A stretch of DNA of 64,000 bases from the NCBI GenBank assembly GCA_958296295.1, contig OY282460.1:3224001-3288000 (forward strand), written 5' to 3'. Both the position numbers and the translations under genes were made by a program. Positions 18,801-26,515 of the stretch are shown one piece after another (position 1 is the first letter of the stretch; each line of letters starts with the position of its first letter). The notes beneath the pieces were generated by a model, which did no database searches, was not told the DNA's origin, and saw nothing but the letters and a program-made list of their open reading frames with translations. This stretch comes from an uncultured Pseudomonadales bacterium. Lineage in GTDB: Bacteria; Pseudomonadota; Gammaproteobacteria; Pseudomonadales; Azotimanducaceae.

Positions 18801-19930
18801 TCTCGGTGCGGATGGCCGATGGCGATCTGGTCTTCGACGTGGACTGGACATCCGTGGATTTCAACGGCCGGGTTGAGCAAATCGGCGGTTCGTCCAACGT
18901 ATACTCCAACGCGGCGGGTTTCGAGGACTATGTGCTGCAGAGTTGCCCCGGCACGGTCTTCGACTTCGACAACAACAACCGACCGGGCCGCACGCCCGAA
19001 GAGGAGGCCTTCATCGAGCGGTTGAGCATGACGGAGGACGCGGTGCAAGCATTTCGCGACACCGTCGGCGAGGACGAGTTGAACTGCCGCTTGAACGCCG
19101 CTCTTACTTGGGTGAAGGACGTCGCCAAAGGCGGCTTCGGCGAGCAGGGCATCGGCGGCTCGGCGCTGATTCGGGACCGCGGCCCCAACGGTCTGCGTTT
19201 GACAACGGTGGATACGCCGTGGGTCCAACAAGGCCGCCAACGCACCCAAACCGTGATCTACGCGTTGCGGTACAACTTCGACAGCACGGACATCCCCTTC
19301 CTGCCGGATACCGCGGGCAGTTTCTCGTTCAACATGAGCGCAACCCAGATGTTGGAGGCCAGCATCACGCGGTACACCGCCACGACCTGTCCCGACGCCT
19401 CGCGCAACACCATCGGCCTGTGCCCGGGCGACAGACAGGACGCCGGCATCAAAATCAACGGTGTTGGCAACCGCAACGGCACGAGTTACGCGGGGCCGGG
19501 TGAAGGTCTCTACTCCACGCTGCCACCGGCGCCGGAGTTTCGCGTGAACATGAGCTTGCGTTGGTTCCGCGACAACCACACGCTGTCCTTGTCCGGCAAT
19601 TGGCACGACTCCATCACCAACAAGAACATCGCTTGGGACGAGCAGCGCGCCCGCGGCCTGCTTTCGGCAGCCGACGCCGCTCGGGAGGAGAAGGACGTAT
19701 GCAGCCGCCAGCCGAGCCATGTGTGCGAGTTCGAGTCCCAGATGTATTGGGACATCAGCTATTCGTACAACAAGCCGGACTTCATGGGGCTGAACTGGAA
19801 CGTCAACTTCGCGTTGCGCAACCTGTTCGACAACTACCCGACGCCGAAGACCATGCCGGCCGGGTACGAAGGCTATCTGGATCGGATCACGGGCCGTACC
19901 GCATTCATGCGCTTCACGATCCGCCTGTAA
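15872..19930 (+). CDS. TonB-dependent outer-membrane receptor, very large (1352 residues)
   Basis: ATG 15872 follows a GGGAGG ribosome site. The signal peptide ends AWA-QDD (about residue 28). A glutamate/aspartate-rich tract (residues 30-57) precedes the TonB box region EELIVTGSHIRR. The plug domain shows the usual LDGASALYGAEAVGGVINLI, and the protein ends in an aromatic/hydrophobic beta strand (FMRFTIRL). About 90 residues near 518-605 contain several acidic loops (DVNGNGLYEYG, DANGNGIPDRSWG, DSDNDGIPDRFDPDMVG) resembling thrombospondin type-3 or calcium-binding repeats, presumably in an extracellular loop. This and other inserts explain the length, compared with 700-1000 for most receptors. 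Substrate unknown; a strong terminator follows. Confidence 0.9.
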   Translation: MCISRVRNATAPWFVLALLAFAGQGAWAQDDALDEEEVAAETEEEEEEAEDEEDAIEELIVTGSHIRRDNFNVPSPMVITTQLDLELAGTADLGDVIFDQTFQYGVNANATPFEGIGADDQQWNQGQEVWANLRGLGTRATMTMIDSHRLPADTNTWGRRAGVDINGTYPNIAIGQIQTILDGASALYGAEAVGGVINLIPRKNYEGIEVRYDHSQSVESGAPVTNMSMIAGTKSDRGSIMFAMELRNQDRMRFTERPDFIPSAGDPWVGTRWTPWWHDAGSRSNPGEFQVPSRSSTGELQPVFWENPITGDHPVGHAATNRVLGVPRVDPGCGYGFGAGNDDWGDPPTAAPGEEPGPNQWPADADGNYRRDNGVATYNDLAKHGNFLNGMLHAHEGIDRHGRPRAPFWGYRGSGCIMSVSDMQDMQAESQNNKGMSYFEYRLNDHIKLRGEVIISNNDYNTRDVTSGLDEVVHGSLLHPQAPIVIGENPGNPFRAFADGLGLLGFTGIDNNVLDWNDVNGNGLYEYGVEPGEAYVFAADANGNGIPDRSWGNDDDDGDGNVDADASAEGEIGAVVVLLPVNVDSDNDGIPDRFDPDMVGNGGVRLFEDVHVRSQLNAHPKNPRNNNIDWAVNDNGILVYKRRFIRDNTRLRLGGEFTIPNTEWIIDADYVWAQGKRVNNYPEPQLSDYVKALRCQGGPDGNSCWNPFSTQYLATNADGQLVGDENVKFPDENDPGWTPPDADAVNTEDEVRNAGIIMQYNQQDLGMSLVDLVASTGRLFDLPYNDQPVGFALGMHYRVESEEYKPSSPNQTGTGGGKRGLRESEQTTTAYFAEFRLPLVEHETWGSMELQLAARYAEVETRGIIGQEGVAVFDTLIPKVAFSWAPTEWVSVRASMTEGFVTPGLYALFGTPGQYDASTGRGSRSSQAVSDYICDGLPELADCEGASSGGSVPDVQVGSSPNSALGPETSDLVNAGFSVRMADGDLVFDVDWTSVDFNGRVEQIGGSSNVYSNAAGFEDYVLQSCPGTVFDFDNNNRPGRTPEEEAFIERLSMTEDAVQAFRDTVGEDELNCRLNAALTWVKDVAKGGFGEQGIGGSALIRDRGPNGLRLTTVDTPWVQQGRQRTQTVIYALRYNFDSTDIPFLPDTAGSFSFNMSATQMLEASITRYTATTCPDASRNTIGLCPGDRQDAGIKINGVGNRNGTSYAGPGEGLYSTLPPAPEFRVNMSLRWFRDNHTLSLSGNWHDSITNKNIAWDEQRARGLLSAADAAREEKDVCSRQPSHVCEFESQMYWDISYSYNKPDFMGLNWNVNFALRNLFDNYPTPKTMPAGYEGYLDRITGRTAFMRFTIRL

Positions 19931-19988
19931 CCTCAGGGCGGGTTTGCCAGGCGACGGATTGCCGGCCACCCCCGCCTAGCGGACGAGA

Positions 19989-20025
19989 CGCGGCGACTTG
20001 TTGACAAGTCGCCGCGTTTCGTTTT
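19989..20025 (+). terminator. Rho-independent terminator
   Basis: A perfect 12-bp stem (CGCGGCGACTTG paired with its complement) around the loop TTGA is followed by TTTCGTTTT. It lies 58 bp after the TonB receptor stop and separates that gene from the haloperoxidase fusion. Confidence 0.9.
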
Positions 20026-20106
20026 AGCTCCATTTTCGCTGGTTGGTTGGGGCCGGGTGTTCCCGGCCGCTGGCCTATTGCCAATTCGCTCATCGGGACC
20101 GAACCA

Positions 20107-23100
20107 GTGACCGCAACACACCGCGCGTTGCCCTCCCACCGTCGCCTGCTGTTGGTGGCCGGATTGGCCGCTTTGTGGGGTTGTGGTGGCGGTGGCGGCG
20201 GTGGCGGCGGGCCGGCGCCCACGCCACCGCCCAACCCAGGGCCGCCCTCCGGCGAGACGTTCGACTTTGACGAGATGAGCGGCACGGTGGGCCTGGTCGG
20301 CGGCACCGGTTTTCGCGCCGAGGAAGACGCGGAGTACGCCGGCGGCGGCTTGGCGGCCGTGGACTACGACGCCGACGGCGACATCGACGTCTACGTTCAC
20401 GGCAAAGGTTCGTGGCCAAACAGGCTGTTTCGCAACCGCGGCGACGGCACATACGACGAAGTGGCCGAATCCGTCGGTTTGGCGATAGACCACCGGGGCA
20501 GCGGTCCCACGTTCGCCGACGTGGATGGCGATGACGATTTGGATCTCTTTGTTGGCGGCGTAAGCGGCGATCCGTTCTATCTGATGCGCAACGACGGCGG
20601 CCGGTTTCGCGACGTGAGCGGGGAATCAGGCATGGTTTTTCACACGGCGAACACGCTCTCGGCCACCTTCGCCGACCACGATCAGGACGGCGACTTGGAC
20701 TTGTTCCTCAGCCACTGGAACAGCCAGAGCCTGCGCGACACGGAAACGCTGTGGCGCAATCGCGGCGACGGCACGTTCGAGAGCTACAGCGTGCAGTCCG
20801 GCATCGCACGGCAACTGTTCAACACTCAAGATGATCCGTTCACCCAGATCAACACCGACTTCACGCTAACGCCGAATCTCAGCGACATCGACGACGATGG
20901 CGACTTGGACTTGCTGATGACCGGGGACTTCGGCACCAGCCAAGTATTCCTGAACGATGGCGACGGCACCTTCACGCGGGTGACGGACCGCGCGGTCATC
21001 ACCGACGAGTACGGCATGGGCGCGGCGGTGGGGGATTACGACAACGACGGCGACATGGATTGGTTCGTCACTTCCATCAACGGCGAGACCTTGGACGGCG
21101 GTTTTGTCGGCAACGGCAACCGGCTGTACCGCAACACGGGTAATGGCGTGTTCGAGGACGCCACGCGCGAGGCTGGCGTTACGGAAGGGTATTGGGGTTG
21201 GGGGAGCTGCTTCGCGGACTTCGACAACGACGGCCATTTGGACCTCTTCCACACCAACGGCTGGCACTTGCCGGGTTTCGAGGCCGACCCGTTGCTCTTC
21301 TACCATTCCAACGGCGATGGAACCTTCACGGAAAAGGCTATCGAGCTGGGTTTGTCGGAGATCGATCAAGGGCGGGGGGTGGCCTGTTTCGACGCCGACC
21401 GGGACGGCGACTTGGACATCGCGCTCACCAACAACAGCCGGCACTCGATACGCTACTACCGGAACAACCTCGACAACCGCAACCACTACCTCGGCGTGAA
21501 GCTGACGAGCACCGCCACCAACACGCGCGGGATTGGTGCCTGGATCACGTTGCGGGCGTCCACCGGCACCCAAGTGCGGGAGATCCGCGCCGGCAACAAC
21601 TTCACGTCGCAAAATCCGGCCGAGGCGCACTTCGGCTTGGCCGCCGCCACCGTGGCCGATTTGGAGGTGCGCTGGCCGGATGGAACCGTCTCGACCCACC
21701 CCGGGGTGGCCGCGGACCAGTTGATCACGCTTGAGCAGACGGTGTTCAGCTCGCGTCTGGTGGTGGAACGCGCCAGCGGCAGCGGCGCCTACGCGGCGGG
21801 GGCGCGAGTGACGATCAGCGCCGAGCCGCGCATCGACAACCACTACTTCTCGCATTGGTCCGCCACCGCCGGCACCATCGTGGACGACCGTGCCGCCACC
21901 ACGACATTCGTGATGCCGAGCGGCGGCGCCACGGTGACCGCGAACTACGTTCCCGGCGTCGCCTGGGACGCGGACGTGAGCGTGGCGCGGCGTTGGAGCG
22001 AAGTGCTGCTGCAGGCCATCCGGGAGGACTACGCGCGTCCCGTGGTGCATGCTCGGAACCTGTTCCACATGTCCGCGGCCATGTGGGACGCCTGGGCGGC
22101 CTACGACGACGTCGCCGCGCCTTGGCTGCTCGGCCGAAGCCGCGCCGGCGGACGTTGCGCGTTTGACGACGTGGCGCGGCCGGCGGACGTGTCGGCGGCG
22201 CGTCGAGAAGCCCTCAGCTTCGCCGCCTACCGCATCATCCGCCAGCGGTTCCGGGCCTCGCCGGGCACCAGCCGCATCCGCCAAGACGCGGACGCCCTGA
22301 TGGCGGCGCTAGGCTACGACGCCGAAGACGAGAGCGAAACCTACGCGGACAGCCCCGCGGCCCTCGGCAACCATGTGGCGGCCTGCTACTTGGCGTTTGG
22401 GTTGCAGGACGGCAGCAACGAAGCGAACGACTACGCCAATCCGTCTTATCAACCGGTGAATCCCCCGCTCGAGCCGCACAAGCCCGGCAATCCGAACATC
22501 GTGGACATGAACCGCTGGCAGCCGTTGCGTCTGCTTGCGTTCATCGACCAGGCCGGAAATCCGGCGGAAAGCGAGCCGGAGTTCATTGGCGCGGAGTGGG
22601 GCGCGGTGGCGCCTTTCGCGCTGGACGACAGCCGCTTGGCGATTCATCGGCGCGACGGCGCGGACTACTGGGTGTACGCGGACCCCGGCCCGCCCCCCAC
22701 CGTGGACGGCACCTTGGCGGCCGAGTACAAGTGGGGGTTCGCGTTGGTGGCGCATTGGTCTTCGCATTTGGATCCCAGCGATGGCGTGACGATGGACATC
22801 TCTCCCGCGAGCATCGGCAACATCTCTTCGTACCCGGACACCTTTGGCGGCCACCGGGATTTCTTCGCCCTGGCCGGTGGCGACCCCGGCAGCGGCCACG
22901 ACGTGAATCCGACCACCGGCGAGCCCTACCCGCCGCAGCTGGTGCCGCGTGGCGACTACAGCCGCGTGCTGGCCGAGTTTTGGGCCGACGGGCCGGAATC
23001 CGAGACGCCGCCGGGGCACTGGTTCGTCATCTTGAACGAGGTGAACGAGCACGAGTTGCTGGAGCGGCGCTTCCGCGGCGCCGGTGCCGAGCTCGATAAG

Positions 23101-23808
23101 CTGGAGTGGGATGTGAAGGCTTACTTCACCTTGGGAGGGGCGATGCACGACGCCGCCATCGCCGCCTGGGGGTTGAAGGGCTGGCACGACTACATCCGTC
23201 CCATTTCGGCTTTGCGGGCGATGGCCGATCGCGGCCAGAGCAGCGATCCGGATCTGCCGTCCTATCATGCGGACGGCATCCCGCTGCGCGAAGACAAGAT
23301 CGCGCTGGTGGACGCCGACGATCCGCTGGCCGGCGACGACGGCGAGCACGAAGGCAAGATCAAGGTCTTCGCGTGGCGCGGCCCGGACCATGTGGGAGAA
23401 GACGGCGCCGCCGCCGGCGTCGGGTGGATTTTGGCGGAGAACTGGTGGCCTTACCAACGCCCGAGTTTCGTGACGCCGCCGTTCGCCGGCTACGTCTCTG
23501 GCCACTCGACGTATTCCCGCGCCGCCGCGGAAGTGCTCACCGCGCTTACCGGCGATGCGTACTTTCCCGGCGGCAAGAGCGGCTTCACCATCCCGGCGAA
23601 CGACTTTCTCGTGTTCGAGCGCGGCCCCTCGGTGGACATGACCTTGGAATGGGCGACTTACCGCGACGCCTCCGATCAATGCAGCCTTTCCCGCATCTGG
23701 GGTGGAATCCACCCGCCGGCGGACGACATTCCGGGCCGACTGCTCGGCATCGAGGTTGGCCAGCGGGCCTTCGAGCACGCCGCGACGTTCTTCGCCGGCG
23801 ATAAGTGA
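20107..23808 (+). CDS. Lipoprotein fusion: CRTAC1 propeller + InlB-type repeat + vanadium-dependent haloperoxidase
   Basis: GTG 20107 gives a lipoprotein signal (Cys26 in AALWGC) followed by nine glycines and a proline linker; 1233 residues. Residues 60-455 hold seven DxDxDG loops. Residues 458-540 form an ASPIC/UnbV domain (HYLGVKL, VRWPDGTVS). Residues 546-618 resemble an InlB B-repeat (HYFSHWSATAG, TANYVPG). From about 620 the protein is a vanadium-haloperoxidase/PAP2-type domain with all signature parts: K1024-x6-R1031-P, S1131-G-H1133, and S1195-R1196-x5-H1202-x3-D1206, where the last His would bind vanadate. It probably oxidises halides with peroxide at the cell surface, although a phosphatase role cannot be excluded. 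An upstream TTG start at 20047 is less likely. Confidence 0.88.
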   Translation: MTATHRALPSHRRLLLVAGLAALWGCGGGGGGGGGPAPTPPPNPGPPSGETFDFDEMSGTVGLVGGTGFRAEEDAEYAGGGLAAVDYDADGDIDVYVHGKGSWPNRLFRNRGDGTYDEVAESVGLAIDHRGSGPTFADVDGDDDLDLFVGGVSGDPFYLMRNDGGRFRDVSGESGMVFHTANTLSATFADHDQDGDLDLFLSHWNSQSLRDTETLWRNRGDGTFESYSVQSGIARQLFNTQDDPFTQINTDFTLTPNLSDIDDDGDLDLLMTGDFGTSQVFLNDGDGTFTRVTDRAVITDEYGMGAAVGDYDNDGDMDWFVTSINGETLDGGFVGNGNRLYRNTGNGVFEDATREAGVTEGYWGWGSCFADFDNDGHLDLFHTNGWHLPGFEADPLLFYHSNGDGTFTEKAIELGLSEIDQGRGVACFDADRDGDLDIALTNNSRHSIRYYRNNLDNRNHYLGVKLTSTATNTRGIGAWITLRASTGTQVREIRAGNNFTSQNPAEAHFGLAAATVADLEVRWPDGTVSTHPGVAADQLITLEQTVFSSRLVVERASGSGAYAAGARVTISAEPRIDNHYFSHWSATAGTIVDDRAATTTFVMPSGGATVTANYVPGVAWDADVSVARRWSEVLLQAIREDYARPVVHARNLFHMSAAMWDAWAAYDDVAAPWLLGRSRAGGRCAFDDVARPADVSAARREALSFAAYRIIRQRFRASPGTSRIRQDADALMAALGYDAEDESETYADSPAALGNHVAACYLAFGLQDGSNEANDYANPSYQPVNPPLEPHKPGNPNIVDMNRWQPLRLLAFIDQAGNPAESEPEFIGAEWGAVAPFALDDSRLAIHRRDGADYWVYADPGPPPTVDGTLAAEYKWGFALVAHWSSHLDPSDGVTMDISPASIGNISSYPDTFGGHRDFFALAGGDPGSGHDVNPTTGEPYPPQLVPRGDYSRVLAEFWADGPESETPPGHWFVILNEVNEHELLERRFRGAGAELDKLEWDVKAYFTLGGAMHDAAIAAWGLKGWHDYIRPISALRAMADRGQSSDPDLPSYHADGIPLREDKIALVDADDPLAGDDGEHEGKIKVFAWRGPDHVGEDGAAAGVGWILAENWWPYQRPSFVTPPFAGYVSGHSTYSRAAAEVLTALTGDAYFPGGKSGFTIPANDFLVFERGPSVDMTLEWATYRDASDQCSLSRIWGGIHPPADDIPGRLLGIEVGQRAFEHAATFFAGDK

Positions 23809-24422
23809 CCAATAGGCCGAGGCGGCAGCCGAGCAGCGCCACGAAGTCGCGTCGTTTCGGCCGCCTCTGCGTGCTCTGCGGCTCGAACGCCGGCCGCGAC
23901 CCCGCCTACGCCGAAGCCGCCAAGGCGTTGGGCCGAACCTTGGCGGCTCGCGACATCGGCTTGGTCTACGGCGGCGCCGGCGTCGGCCTGATGCGCGCGG
24001 TCGCCGACAGCGCCGCTGCCGCCGGGGGCGAAGTGCTCGGCATCATCACGCCGGACCTTGCCGAGCGCGTTGGACACCCGAACATCCGCTTGGAGACCGT
24101 CGCCACGATGCACGACCGCAAGCGTCGGTTCGCCGATCTGACCGATGGCTACATCGCCTTGCCAGGCGGGTTCGGCACGCTCGACGAGTTGTTCGAAGCA
24201 GCAACCTGGCATCAACTCGGCATCCACGACAAGCCCGCGGGCTTGCTGAACATCAAAGGCTACTTCAACGGCCTGCTGGCCTTTCTGCGCCACGCCGAAC
24301 ACGAACGTTTCATTCGCCCCGACCACTTGGCGAATGTGCTGGCGGCAACGGATCCGGATCAATTGATCGACGCGATGGCAGCGCAGCCTGCCAACAAAGC
24401 GGACAAGTGGATGCGGCCCTAA
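23805..24422 (+). CDS. LOG-family protein (TIGR00730; predicted nucleotide 5'-monophosphate phosphoribohydrolase)
   Basis: GTG 23805 overlaps the previous stop; 205 residues. The Rossmann-like LOG fold is shown by GGAGVGLMRAVADSA near residue 56 and the active-site motif PGGFGTLDELFE near residue 122. LOG proteins cleave ribose 5-phosphate from cytokinin nucleotides in plants and from purine nucleotides in bacteria. The first 20 residues are basic and unlike the family, so the true start may be a little downstream. Coupling to a haloperoxidase gene is odd, and no functional link is apparent. Confidence 0.88.
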   Translation: MTNRPRRQPSSATKSRRFGRLCVLCGSNAGRDPAYAEAAKALGRTLAARDIGLVYGGAGVGLMRAVADSAAAAGGEVLGIITPDLAERVGHPNIRLETVATMHDRKRRFADLTDGYIALPGGFGTLDELFEAATWHQLGIHDKPAGLLNIKGYFNGLLAFLRHAEHERFIRPDHLANVLAATDPDQLIDAMAAQPANKADKWMRP

Positions 24423-24472
24423 GACGCTGTTCCACAGCGAACGTTGGACATGCTTTAGGCACGCGCTAAGAC

Positions 24473-24496
24473 GCTGCGCCCCAGAAACGGCGCAGC
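24473..24496 (+). terminator. Hairpin after the LOG gene, possible terminator
   Basis: GCTGCGCC and GGCGCAGC form a perfect 8-bp stem with an 8-base loop 50 bp after the stop codon. No T tract follows, so termination is not certain. The hairpin marks the edge of the more A/T-rich island that begins here. Confidence 0.4.
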
Positions 24497-24561
24497 CTAG
24501 CGGGTTGGCCTATGTGGGGAGCGCGCGTGGACAGTGATTTAGCCCCGGCGTCCGACGCACC

Positions 24562-25128
24562 TCATAGAGCCGGTCCGCCCGTGTGTTCAGACCGCAGGCG
24601 TTCGACGCCTTCTAGGAACACTTGGTAGCTGCGGGAGCGGTTCCGACGGGAGAGGACCTGGCCCATTGCGGTGGCGGCGGCTCGCTTCCGAAAGCCTGGT
24701 ATTAACTTGGTCAAAGCGCTCGCAGGTCGCACCACGGTGTCCGGGTTGCGAAACCGGGACTTCCGCAGCTGCCGTATTGGCCTTGCGGCACCGGGAAATA
24801 TCGCGGTCAGCGCATCCGCATCGCCCACATACCACGCTTCCAACTCGCGGCACACAACTCGGACGAGCGAATCCGATCGTCCCGCTCGGGAACACAAGGC
24901 TTCCAGCCGAGCTTTGACCGCATGGCAATCTCCACCGTTTTGATCCCTCATGATCACAAAGCGTACTCCGGGTGTCCGCCAACGCCGCAATTTGCGCACA
25001 AGGCTGCCTTCCAAGTCGCTCTTGCCTTCGTGCGGTACACAACGGAACTCCAAATTGGGGAACAACCGAGGCAGCAGCTGATCGAGGAGGTCCGCCATTG
25101 ACGGTTCTTCCACCAAGAAGACGACCAT
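24562..25128 (-). CDS. DUF4276 family protein (TOPRIM-like), partner of the AAA ATPase
   Basis: A 188-residue product from ATG 25128; an ATG at 25149 would overlap the upstream gene by 17 bp and is also possible. Motifs fit DUF4276: MVVFLVEEPSMADLLDQLLP at the start, FVIMRDQNGGDC near residue 58, VRVVCRELEAWYVGDADAL near 90, and the pattern FRNPD...L.K..P. The conserved glutamate and the DxN/D positions match the acidic residues of a TOPRIM-like metal site. It follows the ATPase gene by 4 bp, so the two are one transcript. Comparable ATPase plus TOPRIM pairs act in phage defence; that role is inferred here. Confidence 0.75.
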   Translation of the reverse strand: MVVFLVEEPSMADLLDQLLPRLFPNLEFRCVPHEGKSDLEGSLVRKLRRWRTPGVRFVIMRDQNGGDCHAVKARLEALCSRAGRSDSLVRVVCRELEAWYVGDADALTAIFPGAARPIRQLRKSRFRNPDTVVRPASALTKLIPGFRKRAAATAMGQVLSRRNRSRSYQVFLEGVERLRSEHTGGPAL

Positions 25129-25132
25129 CGAC

Positions 25133-26308
25133 CTACGGGTCCACACCATCAAAAAAGCGCTGTTTCCACAGCGCGCCCGGTGGATCCCCCGCATCGAACA
25201 AATCGCGTAGCAGAGTCAAATCGCTCGCTCGTCGAACACGCGAAAACCCTTTCACCTTTTCCAACCAGTACACCTCGCTGAGATCGGCACCGTTGAGGAA
25301 ATCCGGCGAATGCGTGGACACGAACGCTTGGCCACCACGTTGCGCGTAGGCTCTGAACTCTTCTATCAGAAGACCAAGCAGGGCCGGATACAGCTGGTTT
25401 TCTGGTTCCTCAACCGCAATCAACGGGTGTGGGTTCGGATCGTGGAGGAGGAGGAGATACGCGAACATCTTGATCGTGCCGTCCGAGACATATCGTGCCA
25501 CGAACGGATCCTTGAAGGCACCATCTCGAAAACGCAGCACCAAGCGTCCATCTTCCGTTGGTCGGGCATCCACATCCGCGACGCCCGGGACACGCTTCCG
25601 CATGGCTTCTAGAACGCGCTGGAAACTGTCCGGGTGGTTGTCGTAGAGGTATTGCGCCACTTGAGCCACGTTCTCTCCCAACGTAGACAGGTGCTCCGCG
25701 TAGCCTGCTTCCGCGCTGGAACGCGCGTCCGCGATGTGAAAATTCGAGATGTGCCAGTTGTCAATCAACGATCGAAACTCCGAAACCACACGAAATTCTT
25801 CGAACTGGCCCAGGCCCTTGATGGCCAACGTGGCAGGATCACCAAGCTTGTACTCTCTTCTCTCCTCTTCCGCGCCCGGTTCGCCGTACACGGATTCGTT
25901 TGTTATCGCGGTTCCGCTGCCGGCGGAGAAGTCGACGAAGTGCCAAGGGCGGCCGGACCCGGCACCACGCCTGTAACGCAAGACCTCACGTTGGACGATG
26001 ACACGGCCGCCACGGCTAGCCACTTCGAGCAAATAGGTGGCCAATCTGCCCGATGTCTCGCGGAACTTGAGGGTTATGCCAACCGGCCCATCATTGCCGC
26101 GGCTCACCAACTCGCGGAATCCACCCCGCCTGGCCACGGCCGAGGCAACGTTCCCCGCCAGCGACTCCTTGAGGAACGAGAAGACATCGAACAAGGTCGA
26201 CTTGCCTGTCCCGTTGGCACCAACAACCACCACGAGCCTTGGGAGCTTGGGCAGTTTGACGTCCTGAAGCGCTCGGTAGTTCTTGATCGAGATCTCCTCA
26301 ATGGGCAT
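25133..26308 (-). CDS. AAA family ATPase (AAA15/OLD-like)
   Basis: ATG 26308 gives 391 residues. The N-terminus EISIKNYRALQDVKLPKL is the typical lead-in of SMC/OLD/RecF-type ATPases. Walker A is GANGTGKST (residues 30-38), the Walker B region is LIAVEEPENQLYPALLG, and FVSTHSPDFLN is the conserved histidine switch. There is no fused nuclease domain; the DUF4276 gene 4 bp downstream probably supplies the effector. This arrangement (AAA15 ATPase plus small TOPRIM-like protein) recalls PARIS and RloAB-type cassettes. Codon use is visibly less G+C-biased than in the flanking genes, which supports acquisition by transfer. Confidence 0.85.
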   Translation of the reverse strand: MPIEEISIKNYRALQDVKLPKLPRLVVVVGANGTGKSTLFDVFSFLKESLAGNVASAVARRGGFRELVSRGNDGPVGITLKFRETSGRLATYLLEVASRGGRVIVQREVLRYRRGAGSGRPWHFVDFSAGSGTAITNESVYGEPGAEEERREYKLGDPATLAIKGLGQFEEFRVVSEFRSLIDNWHISNFHIADARSSAEAGYAEHLSTLGENVAQVAQYLYDNHPDSFQRVLEAMRKRVPGVADVDARPTEDGRLVLRFRDGAFKDPFVARYVSDGTIKMFAYLLLLHDPNPHPLIAVEEPENQLYPALLGLLIEEFRAYAQRGGQAFVSTHSPDFLNGADLSEVYWLEKVKGFSRVRRASDLTLLRDLFDAGDPPGALWKQRFFDGVDP

Positions 26309-26515
26309 TGTTCGCCTCCTCAGTAAGGTCGCGCCTGACGCCACGGCAAGGCCGCCTGCTCAGTCTTCCTGTTATTCGACAGCGGCGCGATTGCCAGCCA
26401 GCACTTGCACAAGCACGTTTGTACCACAGCACTTCGCGATTTCCAACGCGACGAGACCGCCGGCTGTGCAGACATTCGCCGAGGCCGTATTCGAGAACAG
26501 TCGGGCGCTGCTGAA

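Noticed and set aside
21961..23808. Ordinary PAP2 phosphatase instead of haloperoxidase
   Set aside because: The K-x6-RP, SGH and SR-x5-H-x3-D set with this length and arrangement fits vanadium haloperoxidases better. A phosphatase side role is left open.
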